Assembly (NCBI GenBank): GCA_022925895.1
Contig: JAKSYS010000487.1
Location: 1-48,920, forward strand
Direction of reading: 5' to 3'
DNA: 48,920 bases
DNA from: Fragilaria crotonensis
Lineage: Eukaryota; Bacillariophyta; Fragilariophyceae; Fragilariales; Fragilariaceae
In this document: positions 20,070-31,692 of the stretch, one piece after another
Layout: each line of letters starts with the position of its first letter
How positions within the stretch are numbered: the stretch's first letter is position 1
Notes under the pieces: generated by a model
The model's input: the letters and a program-made list of their open reading frames with translations, nothing else
Told to the model about the DNA's origin: nothing
Database searches by the model: none
Position numbers and translations under genes: made by a program

Positions 20070-20510
20070 GGCTTCGGTGTCGTTTTCATCGCACTGCTTC
20101 AGTACCAGTACTAGTACTTGTACTTGGTACTCTAGTATTACCTCGGAAATGCGACCGAGGTAGTACTTCTCTTTAGGATTCCACCGATCTTGCGGATTTA
20201 TTAGAACTGGTACTATGTTGCATAATAGGGGTACTTGATGACGTTTTTCGTGCGTTTGCGTGGGGCATATGAACTGCAAACAATGGTACCAGCATTTTGG
20301 GCTCTGCAACATCTGTTGCACCTACGGTATCTTTACGTGCTTCGTATATGGAACGAATGCAACTTTTTTCCCGAGGTACTCTTCTACGTTTTGCAATACT
20401 AGTTCTACTTGTAATGCAGTACCAGGTACCCTGACACTCTTGAGTACAAGTACTCCGGACTCCACACTCCACAGTGACACAAATAAGAACCACCTCTCAA
20501 CAGAGATGGT
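20070..20510. other. Intergenic, GTAC-rich
   Basis: Dense GTAC words at 20100-20165 and 20370-20470; no convincing gene. Confidence 0.4.
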
Positions 20511-21186
20511 GATGAACCATCGACACTGCCATTGGCGGCTTCGCCGCCGGAGTCGCCTTTGGCGGGCTCCTCGTTGCCACACAGATTCCGGATAATGTTG
20601 CGCCCGCCGCTCTCCCTCCCTGATGGATCTGGGAATGCTCTTTGCAGGAGCCTCCTCGTTTGCTGGCGTCAAGTCCCCACGGCCGAAGTGGCCTCCTTGC
20701 TCAAAAGCACCTTGGGACAGGCCACCCGCGCCATTCAGACGGCCGCGATCAACGCCGCAGCCGTGGCTGTGGCAGCCCTTGTTGAACGAATTCAAGCCAT
20801 CCCATGACAAATGACGGGATATGCCAAGACGGCGAAGGTCGACGAGTACGACAAATCACGGGAGGCGAAGGTCGACGAGTACATACAACACGCACAATCG
20901 ATTCCAGATCGAGACACCCAAGGTTTTACAAGAAAAGGTGGGAGAGGAGATGACTGAGGAAATCGTGAAGATCCCGGGCAAGGCGGTGTCTCCTGCCGAA
21001 CAGCTGTTTTCATGCAAAATGGCCAATCGATTCCAGATCGAGACACCCAAGGTTTTACAAGAAAAGGTGGGAGAGGAGATGACTGAGGAAATCGTGAAGA
21101 TCCCGGGCAAGGCGGTGTCTCCTGCCGAACAGCTGTTTTCATGCAAAATGGCCGATGCCTCCGTTTGCGGTTGTGACGCCTACTAA
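20511..21186 (+). pseudogene. Degenerate Ala/Gly-rich ORF with duplicated end, unknown
   Basis: Broken plus-strand frames give coding-like pieces: a Gly/Ala-rich possible membrane helix (IGGFAAGVAFGGLLVATQIP, from about 20520), an Ala-rich helix (TRAIQTAAINAAAVAVAALV, about 20725-20800), and KVDEY repeats at about 20830-20885. A final frame (20821-21186) contains the 129-bp duplication. No single frame joins them. I do not recognise a family; it could be a broken gene or a chance GC-rich stretch. Confidence 0.3.
20896..21153 (+). repeat. Perfect 129-bp tandem duplication, two copies
   Basis: Bases 20896-21024 and 21025-21153 are the same 129-bp unit (AATCGATTCCAGATCGAGAC ... CAAAATGGCC) with no difference that I can see. 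The length is 43 codons, so frames are kept. Just upstream, GGCGAAGGTCGACGAGTAC is also repeated twice. Confidence 0.95.
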
Positions 21187-21996
21187 GCGCGGCCCCTCCT
21201 TTTTGTCCAGCAGCATGTTCTTCACGAACCCCTTCTCCACAATCTGCATGACAAAAAACTCTTTGCACAACACTAAGTTGTCTTGGCAGAATGGGACTCT
21301 CAATTGCAATCTCATGAGTTAGTTCTTCTGTTGTTCATTGTCTTAGTGCTTTTTCACTATTCACACTTCACACTGTTTTTAGTATACTTGACGTACAGTA
21401 CTCTATTTTATCACGGCGACAGCACGGTGTTTTTGCTACTTGGTACATATACCAAGGCCTACGTGGTTGCTTTATTTGTTTCATGATTTTGAGGTACATC
21501 CGTAGTACCAGGTACGCCAAGTCTGAAGACAGATTCTATGACATACGACTTGCATTCACGATTGCGTTCCCGAATCGGACAAAACGACAGTAACGGGTAA
21601 AGCACCAGTACTACGGTCAAATGTCGCGGAGACAAATGAACAGTTTTGCTCCAATAACTCCGGGAATAATTCACGAGTAGCATGGCATCCGTGTATTAAA
21701 TGGTACTAGCTATGCATAAATGTCCTATTCTTTTATACGCTTAGTAGACATCTTTACCAGGCTTAGTATGACAATTTGCATCCGACTCGGGAATTGCATT
21801 GGACGTCGTATATTCGCAAGTCATTTGGCACGGACGTAGACGCTATACCATTCTGCACACAGTCACTAATGCCAAGCCATTTCTGAATCTGAAACCGGAG
21901 GGATTGAGGAAGTGAATTATTAACATCCCTCACTTTGAGTCTCACAATAATCATTCGGGCCTTTTCGAACATTTATCTCACATTCAACGACCACTC
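21187..21996. other. Intergenic upstream of cyclin 2
   Basis: No recognised gene. It should hold the promoter of cyclin 2. Confidence 0.4.
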
Positions 21997-22916
21997 ATGT
22001 TCTCCACAATGCCACACATCGTCACAGCCGAAGACGCTGCTGCCTCTATCGAAGCTATGCGTATGCAAGAAGAGTCTGGATACAAAACAGACGACTACAT
22101 GTTCCAGGCTCAACCTGAGTTTCACAAGCTCAAGGTCCTCAGCAACAACCTGTTGATACTGAATGCCGCTCGAAGATGTCAGAATGGTGTTTCCAAGTTG
22201 TTGACTTCTGCAAATTCAACAGAGAGACAGTTGCAATTGCCATGAGCTACCTTGATCGATTCCTCATGACAACATCTGGAAATGATGCGATGACAGACCG
22301 AAAGGTCTTCCAGCTCGCAGCCATGACCAGCCTCTACACTGCCATCAAGATCCACGAGCCCGAAGCAATGGAGCCGAAGGTCATCGCTAGCCTCAGCCGT
22401 GGTGCATACACCGAAGATGAAGTCACTGCAATGGAACTTCGCATTATCTCAGCGATCAAGTGGCGCATGAACCCTCCAACTGCCATGGCCTTCGTTCATC
22501 ATTTCCTGTCCCTGCTGCCCAAAGGTGCCATGAAAGACAGTGAGAAAGCAAAAACGATTGAGCTAGCCAAATTTCAGACTGAGTTGGCTGTCAACGCCTA
22601 CGAATTCGTCGGTGTTAGCGCCTCCACAGTCGCGTTCGCGTCCTTGTCCAACGCCCTCAATTGCTGTAATCTGGACTGCGACGTTGAATGTGAGCTATTG
22701 AACAACATTGCAGAAGTCGCCAGTATTAACAGCCACAACGATGAAATGCGCAGCGTCCAAGATAAGCTTTATAACGCCGTTCAAGGCGCGTCATCATGTT
22801 CTGCCAATAGCGTCCTACGTCCTTCGCCGACCATCACAAAAAACATGGCATGCGATATGGGCAACAGCAGTTCCTCGATCCACACATCTCCAAGAAGTGT
22901 ATCAGCACATAATTAA
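21997..22916 (+). CDS. Diatom-type cyclin 2, frameshifted
   Basis: The ATG at 21997 gives MFSTMPHIVTAEDAAASIEA..., the same N-terminal block as cyclin 3. That frame runs off the family pattern after about 22110. The cyclin box resumes in the next frame (PVDTECRSKMSEWCFQVVDF, from about 22150), with LDRFLMTT, LAAMTSLYTAIKIHEPEAMEP and ISAIKWRMNPPTAMAFV, and ends SPRSVSAHN. The frame change lies between a TGA at about 22118 and 22150. One missing base or a very short intron would explain it. The rest of the box is uninterrupted, so the gene may be functional. Role as for cyclin 1. Confidence 0.8.
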
Positions 22917-23281
22917 GTCAGTTTATTTTAAAACAAAGCTACCTCTGTCTATTACCTGGCCCTTAAACACCAACATTTGGCGACAAAGTCGCACTTCAAC
23001 TGCCTATCCGTAGAAATCGTGGACGAGGTGCTCAGCCATGCACTCAGTGCGGGGACGATCGACTCATGCTGTGTTATCAGCTAGACCTCGTCAATTCATA
23101 TCACAAAAACCACATCAGTTCTGTTAGAATCCTGTGAATAGCAAATCATTGCACGACTTCGAGACTCACTGGCGCCTACGCAGGAGGCTATTACAAGGGC
23201 TTGGATGAATACTATAATTAGGCATAGTTGAACGCAAACAAAAATGATGGTTTCTTGGTCTGGTAATACCAACGCTGCCAT
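22917..23281. other. Intergenic between convergent genes
   Basis: This stretch holds the 3' ends of cyclin 2 (plus) and the membrane protein gene (minus). No further gene is seen. Confidence 0.4.
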
Positions 23282-24394
23282 CTACGACAAATCAACTTCA
23301 ACAACAAGTGGCGTGGATCTCGACGAAGAATCACTTCTCTTCTTGGCATGAATGTAGGCCGTGACAAGGCCCAGGGTAGCGACACCTCCAACGACGAACA
23401 TGAAGGCAGCCCACGTCATGGTGTTGACGCTCGCAAACTGGTAAGCCACCTGCGATTGACTCTTGACCTGAGCAATGTAAGAGCACGCACTCGTATCAGG
23501 GTAGGTAAGAGTGGTCATGTTCGCCTCGCATTTCGCCGAACTCGCGTAAGCTTCTTCGCAAAGTTTTGAAGCTGTACCGTCCTCTCCGTTTTTGTTGTTA
23601 TCATTATTGTCACTTTGTTGGTCGGTGCAAGCAATCCAGCCTTTTTCAACCATTCCTGTAGCTCCAGACGTATACTGATATGGCATGTCACTTCCTGAGA
23701 CATAGTTGTAATATGCAGCGGCACCAGGCAAAGCAGCAGTGCAGTATTGGTCCGTGAAAAGATTCAAGAAGACACCATCGCCCCCTGGTCCACAGTAAGG
23801 ACCAATGTAGTACTTGTTCTCGTTTTGTTCAAGAAACCGTCGATTGTTCTTGACCTCAAACTTCTGACATTCGCCGAGCTGTTCCTCCTTTCCCTGTTCT
23901 TGAGCACATTGACTCCAAGTCAGGTCCGAGTAGGTTTCGTAGCAGTGATAAGTGCAGTCGTCGTTGTTGCCCTCACAACCACAACTTTCTCGCATGCTCT
24001 CACACCTCTGTCGAATGTCGCTGAGATGGTACTCCATGTAAGCGTCAACGAAAATAGTCATAGGAGTCAAATATTCACCAATTTTCTTGCTGAAACACTT
24101 TCCAGAATGAACATACTTTGAGGGGCAGAGGCGGAAACGGACCACAGGGACCACTGAGTACGCATTATTGTACCACGAGGTCGTATTGTGGCATCCGTCG
24201 AAATAGATTGAGTGATCGGCAACGAAGCTTGTGTCAACCGCATCCTCAAGACGGCGACCGGAGGGATCGACAGGCAATGACGACAGAAGCAGATTCCGAG
24301 CAGCCTTTGAAGAAGCATCAAACGCTGCAAAATTCATCCCGGAGGAGGCCGCACCCACAACCAATGAGGCGAAGAGACCAAACACACGCTTCAT
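23282..24394 (-). CDS. Cys-rich single-pass (type I) membrane protein, unknown
   Basis: 370 aa. It starts with a signal peptide (MKRVFGLFASLVVGAASS). A luminal or extracellular Cys-rich region follows, with groups such as CESMRESCGCEGNNDDCTYHC and YIGPYCGPGGDGVFLNLFTD. One membrane helix (TWAAFMFVVGGVATLGLVTA) is near the C-terminus, then a short basic tail (HAKKRSDSSS) ending VVEVDLS. The frame is open to 24457, but the first ATG is at 24394, directly at the signal peptide, so it is the chosen start. The layout resembles secreted or endomembrane Cys-rich proteins of stramenopiles. I do not recognise a named family and assign no function. Confidence 0.85.
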   Translation of the reverse strand: MKRVFGLFASLVVGAASSGMNFAAFDASSKAARNLLLSSLPVDPSGRRLEDAVDTSFVADHSIYFDGCHNTTSWYNNAYSVVPVVRFRLCPSKYVHSGKCFSKKIGEYLTPMTIFVDAYMEYHLSDIRQRCESMRESCGCEGNNDDCTYHCYETYSDLTWSQCAQEQGKEEQLGECQKFEVKNNRRFLEQNENKYYIGPYCGPGGDGVFLNLFTDQYCTAALPGAAAYYNYVSGSDMPYQYTSGATGMVEKGWIACTDQQSDNNDNNKNGEDGTASKLCEEAYASSAKCEANMTTLTYPDTSACSYIAQVKSQSQVAYQFASVNTMTWAAFMFVVGGVATLGLVTAYIHAKKRSDSSSRSTPLVVEVDLS

Positions 24395-25148
24395 TGCGGC
24401 TGTGAAATAGGAAGCTATTGAAACTCTAATAACTAAAAAGTGATGTTCACACTTCAACTGAAGAATTGGTATCTATGATACACTATAGAGTGTATAGGAG
24501 ATGGAGATGGAGATGGGGTACCCATGTTTACTTAAGTCGTCCACAATTGGCGAGGGTTTCTAACAAATTGTGCCGTGATGTTTCGATACTCGATGTTCCG
24601 CGTATCTTGAATACGCTTCTTCGTATATATTTTCTGTATCGCCGAAGGATTATACAATTTTCGAGAATGAAGGAAATATTGTTTTGAGGCGATAATCGTC
24701 GTCTACTCCGTGTACGACAACAGGGATCGTAGACACTCGCGAGGGGAAATACTTAAGGGGAAATTGAACCTAGCAGCTGGAGCTCCTACTGCCATGCTTA
24801 TATAGGCATGTATGTATGTACAGTGCACAGTTTCTGCAGAGTGTAGATGCACAATCCGGCTTGTGTGCTCGCTCCACTCGCTCTACAGTACCGTACTGGT
24901 ATTAGCAACGTCTACTTGTACTGGAAATCTGTTGACGAACCTCTGGCGCCTGGTAATGTGGTTCACGTAAAGGCAATGTAGGAAGGCCGGAGGTTTGGGA
25001 TATACGGTGGTCGTGCATAAAATCTTCTTAAAACTCATGTTACAACTCTGTATGTGGATACTACAATCGCTGTAGGAATACCCTCCATGCTTTCACCGCG
25101 TGAAGTAATTATACAGTGCACAACAACAGTACAGTAGTAGTATGAAAC
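24395..25148. other. Intergenic, no gene seen
   Basis: It contains a short GGAGAT repeat at about 24497-24516 and scattered GTAC words. It should include the promoter of the membrane protein gene. Confidence 0.4.
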
Positions 25149-25646
25149 CTAGTTTGAGAACAGGAGGTTTGGATTAATCGTGCTTTTTTTTAAATCTCGT
25201 TTCAATCTGTTGATGATGTTGCTCACACTAGTTTGCCCACCATACACTGCATAGATTCTATCTATGCCTGAATCAGCTGTGTGACCTTCTCTGACAAGGC
25301 CATATATCCTCAAGTACCACACAATTTTCCTGCGGTGAAATTTGTGCTTGGAGCGAACGCGCAGTATGGAAAAAAGGCTTTGCACCTTTTCTCCCACCAA
25401 TACCAAATTCATACTCCTGCCAGAGGCCATGAAGACTCATGGGTGTTGGCTTGAGGGTCGCAACCTTAATTGCACGGACGCCCCCTGCATGCTGGGCAGC
25501 CAGCCACTCCCCCTTGATTTTGTTGATTTGTCGCCACCGTTGCCAGAACTGTCAAATTTCTCGTTAATCGCATAGCAAATCGTCAAACATTTCCATTCAC
25601 AATCCCGAAATTTTGTTCCATATCTAATTTTAATCCAGAATAACAC
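25149..25646 (-). pseudogene. Open frame interrupted by one stop, unknown
   Basis: One minus-strand frame is open from 25646 to 25149 except for a stop at about 25437-25439. The downstream part (MNLVLVGEKVQSLFSILRV and KIVWYLRIYGLVREGHTADS) is rich in basic and hydrophobic residues and looks more like a protein than the neighbouring frames. I recognise no family. It could be a remnant of a transposable element or chance. Confidence 0.2.
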
Positions 25647-27580
25647 TCTTCATTTCTGTACTTTCCTGTCTCAATGCCAATAGACATGATTGCATTCCCA
25701 TTAATCGATTTCAAAAGTTCACATGCAATCCCTGCATTCCAGGCAGAGCTCTACTACCTTCCCCACTACCTTCTTCACCCTGCTCCAACTCCCCAATTGT
25801 GTTGATAGTAAATACTGCACCACAACAATCTCCTGACGCCACCACTGCATGTTTTTGTTGCTGTCCTTTCTCTTTCCAAAGCCCCCTGATGTCTTTTTCA
25901 TCTTTGTGGATGCCGCAGAATGAACATATGTGCATACAAACTTACAAATACTGTGCAAGCCCAGAAACAATTTCTGTGCATTCTCTTCTTCCTCATGAAA
26001 TTTGCATCTTTTGAACATCTTTGTCATAAAGGAGGATTGAATCAGTGACTTCACCTCTTGACCTCCCTCTGGAATTTGAAAGTCATTGATAAACAAAACC
26101 CACATCAATTCAAGTCATCATGTACATCTTGTTCCTTGACTTTGAACATTGATTTTCAAATATTGCTCAATGCCTTGCCTTCCAAAAACAATGCAGCTGT
26201 ACACTATTGACCATCAGAGATATCAGGAGTGTTCCTCAGTGTTCCTTGGAAGCACCCCTCACTTCTTCCTCCTCTCACAATTGTCAAATTTTTTTCATAT
26301 TTTAGCTAGTACCACTAATGCATACCTTGTACTTACTGCAATATTTTTTGTACTGATGATGATGATTGACCATGATGCATTTTTACCTGTTGTCATCATT
26401 ATGTCACAGACACCATACCATACTGTACATGTACAATATCAGTAGACAGTACAATGGCACTCACTGCAATGACACCACCACCGCACAATGCAGCAATCAG
26501 TACAGCAGTACTTCTTGCACATCACATGTCAGCCATACTGTTAATGTGCATAGCAAGAGGCTATTGGACAGTGCCCACTATGCTTAAAACCCAAACCAAT
26601 TGCGATGCTAGTCAGTCTCTCGCACATTTATGTAGAGATATGCTGACAGATAGTACACGTATCATTCACTACATCGGTAGACTGCATGGTAGAGCTATAC
26701 TATATGTAGACACTGTGGAAGGCAGTAGTCAGTGTCGTACTGAACCGGTAGACATTCACCTACTGGGGGGCGTGCCCCGTAACGGTCAAGTCGGGGTTTC
26801 TTACTGGTACGAGTACAAGTACAGTACCACGAACCCCATGTGCTCGACCCACGCATCGACAGGGTTCGTTAACCTGAACTCTAACAACCGTTGAGGAGCT
26901 CAGTCAGACATTTCAACTTTCAACGCCTATGCTGATGCATCAACACATCAATTCAATCGTGTCAATACTTCACGGAGTCACGAGCGGGATGACAAGAGAC
27001 AGGAGACAGGAGACAGGAGAGTACGGTACTTTCACTATGTCAACACTTCTATCAACAATGACACAATGACACATAAACTCCGAGGTACCAGGTACTACTA
27101 GTAGAACCTGGTACTCGAGGTGGTAATGGTGGGGCGTGGGGTCGTCACATAGGGTATAAAATTCGATTTATACATTGTACAAAACGTATAAAAATGCACC
27201 AAATTTTGCACATTGTCGAGAGTCGAGAGTGTCGTTTCCTTCTACTCGGAGTACACTTTTTCCTACGAACGTGTACATACCTGTTTGTGATCCATATTAA
27301 GGAGAACTCGGCACGTTCCATACTATGGCGCTCAGGTTCACAGTATACACGACTGACATGGCATACTTCGACGGTCCTGGAATGTATGACGTCAACTTGT
27401 GCAACGGTGTGACGTCAACTACCGGCAAGGCACAAGTGAACGGGAAGTGGCCAACGGAACACACGATTCGTTCCCGCAGTTTCCCCGAGCCGTCCCGATT
27501 TCGAAACTCCACATCCTCTCACAACTCCGTCCTCACCATTCCGAGCAGTGTTTGAAACTCAAATCACTCCTCAAGCCACA
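25647..27580. other. 1.9 kb without a recognised gene
   Basis: Short frames at 25711-26108 (minus) and 26454-26894 (plus) have no domain features. A GGAGACA-type short tandem repeat lies at about 26997-27022. The last 300 bases should hold the cyclin 3 promoter. GTAC words are frequent from 26420. Confidence 0.4.
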
Positions 27581-28495
27581 ATGTTTGCCAAGATTTGCAG
27601 CACCGAAGATGCCGCCTGTTTTATTGAGACAATGAGACACCAGGAAGTGACTGGCTATCAGACGCGTAACTATTTGCGTACCATGGAAGGTAACGATCAT
27701 GCCGACCCTTGCGTTGTTGGCTACGCCCCCCTCAACTGTGAGGATCAAGTCAACTCTGATTGCCGATCGCGCATGGTGGATTGGTGCTTTCAGGTTGTCA
27801 ACTTTTGCAAGTATGAAAGGGAGACGGTTGAAATTGCTATGAGCTCGCTCGACAGATTCCTCGGAACAGCTCAAGGTAATGACGCGTTGAATGATCGCAA
27901 AACCTTTCAGCTTGCTGCCATGACATGCCTTTACACTGCCATCAAGGTCCACGAGCCGGAGGCTATTGATCCGCAAATGATGTCGGGCTTGAGTCGAGGA
28001 GTCTACTCACCCAAGCAATTCGAGGCGATGGAGCTGAAGATCATGTCGGCCCTTCAATGGCGAGTGAACGCGCCAACTAGCATGTCATTCGTGAGGTTTT
28101 TCATGGCCTTGCTCCCGGATGCTGCAATTATGGGTGATGAGCTCGATGCTATCTCAGAGTTTGCGAAGTTCCAAACTGAAGTAGCCGTCGGGGAGAATTC
28201 GCTGGTGGGAGTCAGCGCTTCAACCATTGCGTTAGCAGCGATTGCCAATGCTCTCAATGCGCTGGACGACCAGGAGCTGAAATGCACTTGCATCGAGAGC
28301 ATTTCCGAGACGGCTAAAGTCGATATTCATTCCCATACTTTTGTTAAGACCCGAGGGCGACTCTGGAGTGCCATGGAGAAGGAGCCTCATGTCCAACGGC
28401 GTCACATGATGCCACAGTCTCCTTCCGTGGAGAAGATGGCGGAGAGATCGTCTGTAATTGACGCATCTCCTCGAGCAGTCGTTTCGACCAGATAG
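27581..28495 (+). CDS. Diatom-type cyclin 3
   Basis: 304 aa, uninterrupted. It begins MFAKICSTEDAACFIETMRH and carries CRSRMVDWCFQVVNFCKYER, LDRFLGTAQGNDA, LAAMTCLYTAIKVHEPEA and MSALQWRVNAPTSMSFV, ending SPRAVVSTR. The cyclin box occupies about residues 60-160 with a second helical domain after it. The frame is open upstream to 27548, but 27581 is the first ATG and matches the start of cyclin 2. It is the best-preserved of the three copies. CDK partner and timing are unknown. Confidence 0.92.
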   Translation: MFAKICSTEDAACFIETMRHQEVTGYQTRNYLRTMEGNDHADPCVVGYAPLNCEDQVNSDCRSRMVDWCFQVVNFCKYERETVEIAMSSLDRFLGTAQGNDALNDRKTFQLAAMTCLYTAIKVHEPEAIDPQMMSGLSRGVYSPKQFEAMELKIMSALQWRVNAPTSMSFVRFFMALLPDAAIMGDELDAISEFAKFQTEVAVGENSLVGVSASTIALAAIANALNALDDQELKCTCIESISETAKVDIHSHTFVKTRGRLWSAMEKEPHVQRRHMMPQSPSVEKMAERSSVIDASPRAVVSTR

Positions 28496-29299
28496 CAGTG
28501 TCATCAGCCTATGTTTTGCTAACATTAGAAATTAGATGCTAACTTCCTACAATGTCTCATCACGGTAGTTAGCACTTCGAACGCGTTAGACGACAAAGGA
28601 GGTCCAACCATCGCTCATCGTTCATTTCGTGGCTTGCACCGCCAGTCCTGGATACTACTACTACGATGCTACACAGGGGAGTGGTACGAGTACGGTACCT
28701 GTTACTAGTAATGGCAGTTGCACCTGACTCCCATTTTGATCACGGAACGACTCGTGGATGCCGAATTTGGGAAGGTGCGGGGGACTCATGACCCACGTCT
28801 CACTCGCCAGCGCCTCCCTTTCTTCTCCTTTTCATACGAAAGAACGGTAGAGTTGTCTACTGAAGTACTAGGTACTACGTGTACTACTACTCCAGCCGAG
28901 CCCAAAGACAAGCCTACTACCGGTACTGTAGCCCTGGAGTACTCCAGTACATAATACCAATACTTCAGTACTCCAGTACACCTGATACAGTCTGCTCGTC
29001 TTGTTCGTACGTATTTTATGTTTACTAGCTAGTAGTGGGTTCCTCACAACTGATCGGAGTATGTACGATACATGCTATTGTTTTACAGTATTCATAGCAT
29101 TTGCGAAGCAACCTGTTTACAGTTTACAGCAAATTCAATGAGTATTCCGTCCAGTAACTTTGAATCCGTATAGTATTTTACTTCAGTAACGTAGGACACT
29201 GTCGTTCCAACATAAATTACCGTCGATTTATGTACTGTAGACCTGTAGTACATGTGATCCACGTAACAGTACAACAGTACCTCAGAGTGGTCATACTCC

Positions 29300-29302
<3 letters not shown>
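28496..29302. other. Intergenic, GTAC-rich
   Basis: No gene recognised. Many AGTACT and CCAGTAC words at 28680-28990, then non-coding DNA up to the microsatellite. Confidence 0.4.

Positions 29303-29350
<48 letters not shown>
29303..29350. repeat. (AC)24 microsatellite at the LINE 5' edge
   Basis: 48 bases of pure AC repeat. The LINE 5' untranslated region begins immediately after it. Confidence 0.98.
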
Positions 29351-29351
<1 letters not shown>

Positions 29352-29403
29352 ACATCGGAGTTGTCGTCAAGTCAAGCCGACGAGAGAGCCTTTGTGTAGT
29401 GTC

Positions 29404-31692
29404 ATGAGTGTGAATGGTGCCGCGAGGGGCAACGCCCGAGGAACGGCGGCAAATGATGCCGCAACGGCGATGATCGGCGGTGTCGGTCATCGTCGCCTCA
29501 TGTTGCCCACCGCGCGCCAGGAAATTCAAAACTCCTCGACGCGTAGCGCGCTCGTACCCCACGGTACAACGCGCGAGCGTCCGTCCTCTGTCCGTCGACA
29601 GCTGGCGAGTGATGAGTCGTTACAAAACGACGACGATGGTTCCACTCGCGAACCACCGTTGCGTCGCCAGCGACAAGTCCTCCAGCGCTGCTGCGACTGC
29701 TCGAGATCATCGACCTGTGCCCTGGCACGGCCGACAGCTCGCTCACAAGCTTGTCCCTGCCGAGTTGCGAACAAGCGCTGCACTTCGTGCAGCTGCTTCA
29801 ACAACTGCCAGAACAAGCGAGCGCCGCTGCCGCCGCCGACGACAGCGACCCTCCGATGCTTCTTCACCAGTCCCGGCGCAACTGCGACCACAGAGCCCAC
29901 CCCAGCAATCGAATCCGCCCCTCCAGCTGCCGTTCCGACCGCGACCGAGATCCCCCCAGTGCCTTCCCAAACAACCCGACAACAAACCGCAACGACTGAC
30001 GTCGACGGTGACGTCGGCATGACCCCGGAGCCACTGGATCGGGCCCCCGCTCCGACGCCTGACGACGCCAATGACGACCCCTCCTTGCCCGCCCCGACGG
30101 ATACAGAGACGGCCGCCGATGCTGGCGAGGACCCGATTCCTGCTTGTCCCCCCGTGACAGTGGCAGCGGCCAATAGGGCCAACGCCACTGCACGGGACGA
30201 TCCAGAGGCGGCCCCCGGACCGGCAGTAATGCCGGACGTGGGGGCCGATCTGCCCGGCTACTTCGTAACCGCGGCCGATCGCCTTCTGGATTCCGCCTTT
30301 GGAGATCACGTCCACGACAACGACGGGACGCATCTCCACGGCGGCTTCTCCGATGACGCGCTCTGGCAGCGCCGATGGAGGCGGATGGCACAAATCGCCA
30401 CCACACGATACCAGGCCCCTGCTGGGAAAGTGGGGAGGCGATTCCTAACCATCCTCACCTCCGAATTCCGCGGCGTCCGCGAACGCCGATGGAACTCGGA
30501 ACGACCCCTGGTGTTTGTCGCAACAGTGCTGCAGACGACACCAGGAGTTCGTCGGTCCAAGGACATTCGTTCGCGCCTCGCGCAACGAATGGACTTGTGG
30601 GACCAAGGCCACTTCAAGGCCTTGGTCGACGACGCTGAGGGGGAAGTCCAGTCTCGACAACCCTCCTCCCGTCCACCCGACGAAGAGGCGCAGGCGCGTT
30701 CCTTCAACGCACGCGTCCTCTCCGGCAGACTTCGCTCTGCCGTGCGGACACTCACCGACCGCTCCGGTGGCGGCGTCCGCCAGCCAGACGACCTCTGCTC
30801 GAAGGCAGGTCGACCGGTCTGGCAGGTGCTTCAAGAGAAGCACCCTGCCCTCCGCGACCCGACTTCTGTGGGCGATACGGATGGGGCTTTCGAGCCCTAT
30901 CCCGATCTCCCTGCCCCCGTCCCTGTGTGCACTACACAGGACGACGTGGAGGCGATCGCCTCACGGCTCTCAGGTGCCGCCGGCCCCGGCGGTACTGACG
31001 CCGTCGACCTCGCCAACTGGCTTCTCCGTTTCGGACGAGAGTCCGAAGCGCTGCGAGAGGAGATGGCGGCCTGGACCAACTGGCTCGCCAACACCTCGCC
31101 GCCTTGGGCAGCCTATCGGGCAGTCATGGCGAATCGCCTGGTCGCCCTTGACAAGCAACCAGGCACTCGCCCGGTCGGCATTGGCGAAGTGTACCGTCGC
31201 CTGTGGGCCAAATGCCTGCTGAAGGCAATTGGCTCGCAGGCAACCGCCGCATGCGGCAACTACAACCTGTGTGCCGGCCTCCAGGCAGGCATCGAAGGCG
31301 CCGTACACGCCGTGCGTGACGTCTTCGCTGACCCCTCGTTGATTCCTGCACCGCCACCAGACCCGCAAGCCGACGCTGACCCCCTCACGCAGGCTCCCGA
31401 GCCACCGATGGCTGCGCCACCCTCCGTCCCCCTCGCAGAAATGACACTGGACGAGGCCTTCGAGTCCATCGCCGACGACGTAGGCCTCTCCTCGGCTGAA
31501 GCCTCGGCCGTCCTCTTGGTCGACGCGACCAACGGCTTCAACGAGCTCGGCCGCAAGGCCATGCTATGGACCGTGCGTCACACGTGGGCCAACGGGGCAC
31601 GGTTCAGTTTCAACTGCTACCGGCACTCCGCCCAACTCCTCATGCGACGGCGCGGAGGAGATTGCGAGATCATCCTCTCGCGAGAGGGGGGG
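29404..31692 (+). CDS. LINE protein, N-terminus and first half of RT
   Basis: ATG at 29404 (MSVNGAARG); the frame is also open upstream through the microsatellite, but that part is not expected to be LINE protein. Residues about 88-135 hold a dense cysteine cluster (CCDCSRSSTC, ACPCRVANKRCTSCSC, NNC), resembling CxC-type zinc clusters. A Pro/Ala/Asp-rich linker follows. Reverse transcriptase begins with TRPVGIGEVYRRLWAKCL, and its first catalytic Asp is in VLLVDATNGFNEL (about 31519). The family pattern leaves this frame at the G7 run at 31686-31692; the frame itself continues to 32166 without family features. Confidence 0.8.

Noticed and set aside
25437..25935. Possible repeated LPxMQG protein motif in two minus-strand frames
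   Set aside because: The two places are in different frames and the DNA similarity is only about a dozen bases, so chance is enough.
29526..30188. 220-aa minus-strand frame, Gly/Val/Ala-rich
   Set aside because: Antisense of the LINE Pro/Ala-rich linker; no domain and biased composition explained by the sense strand.
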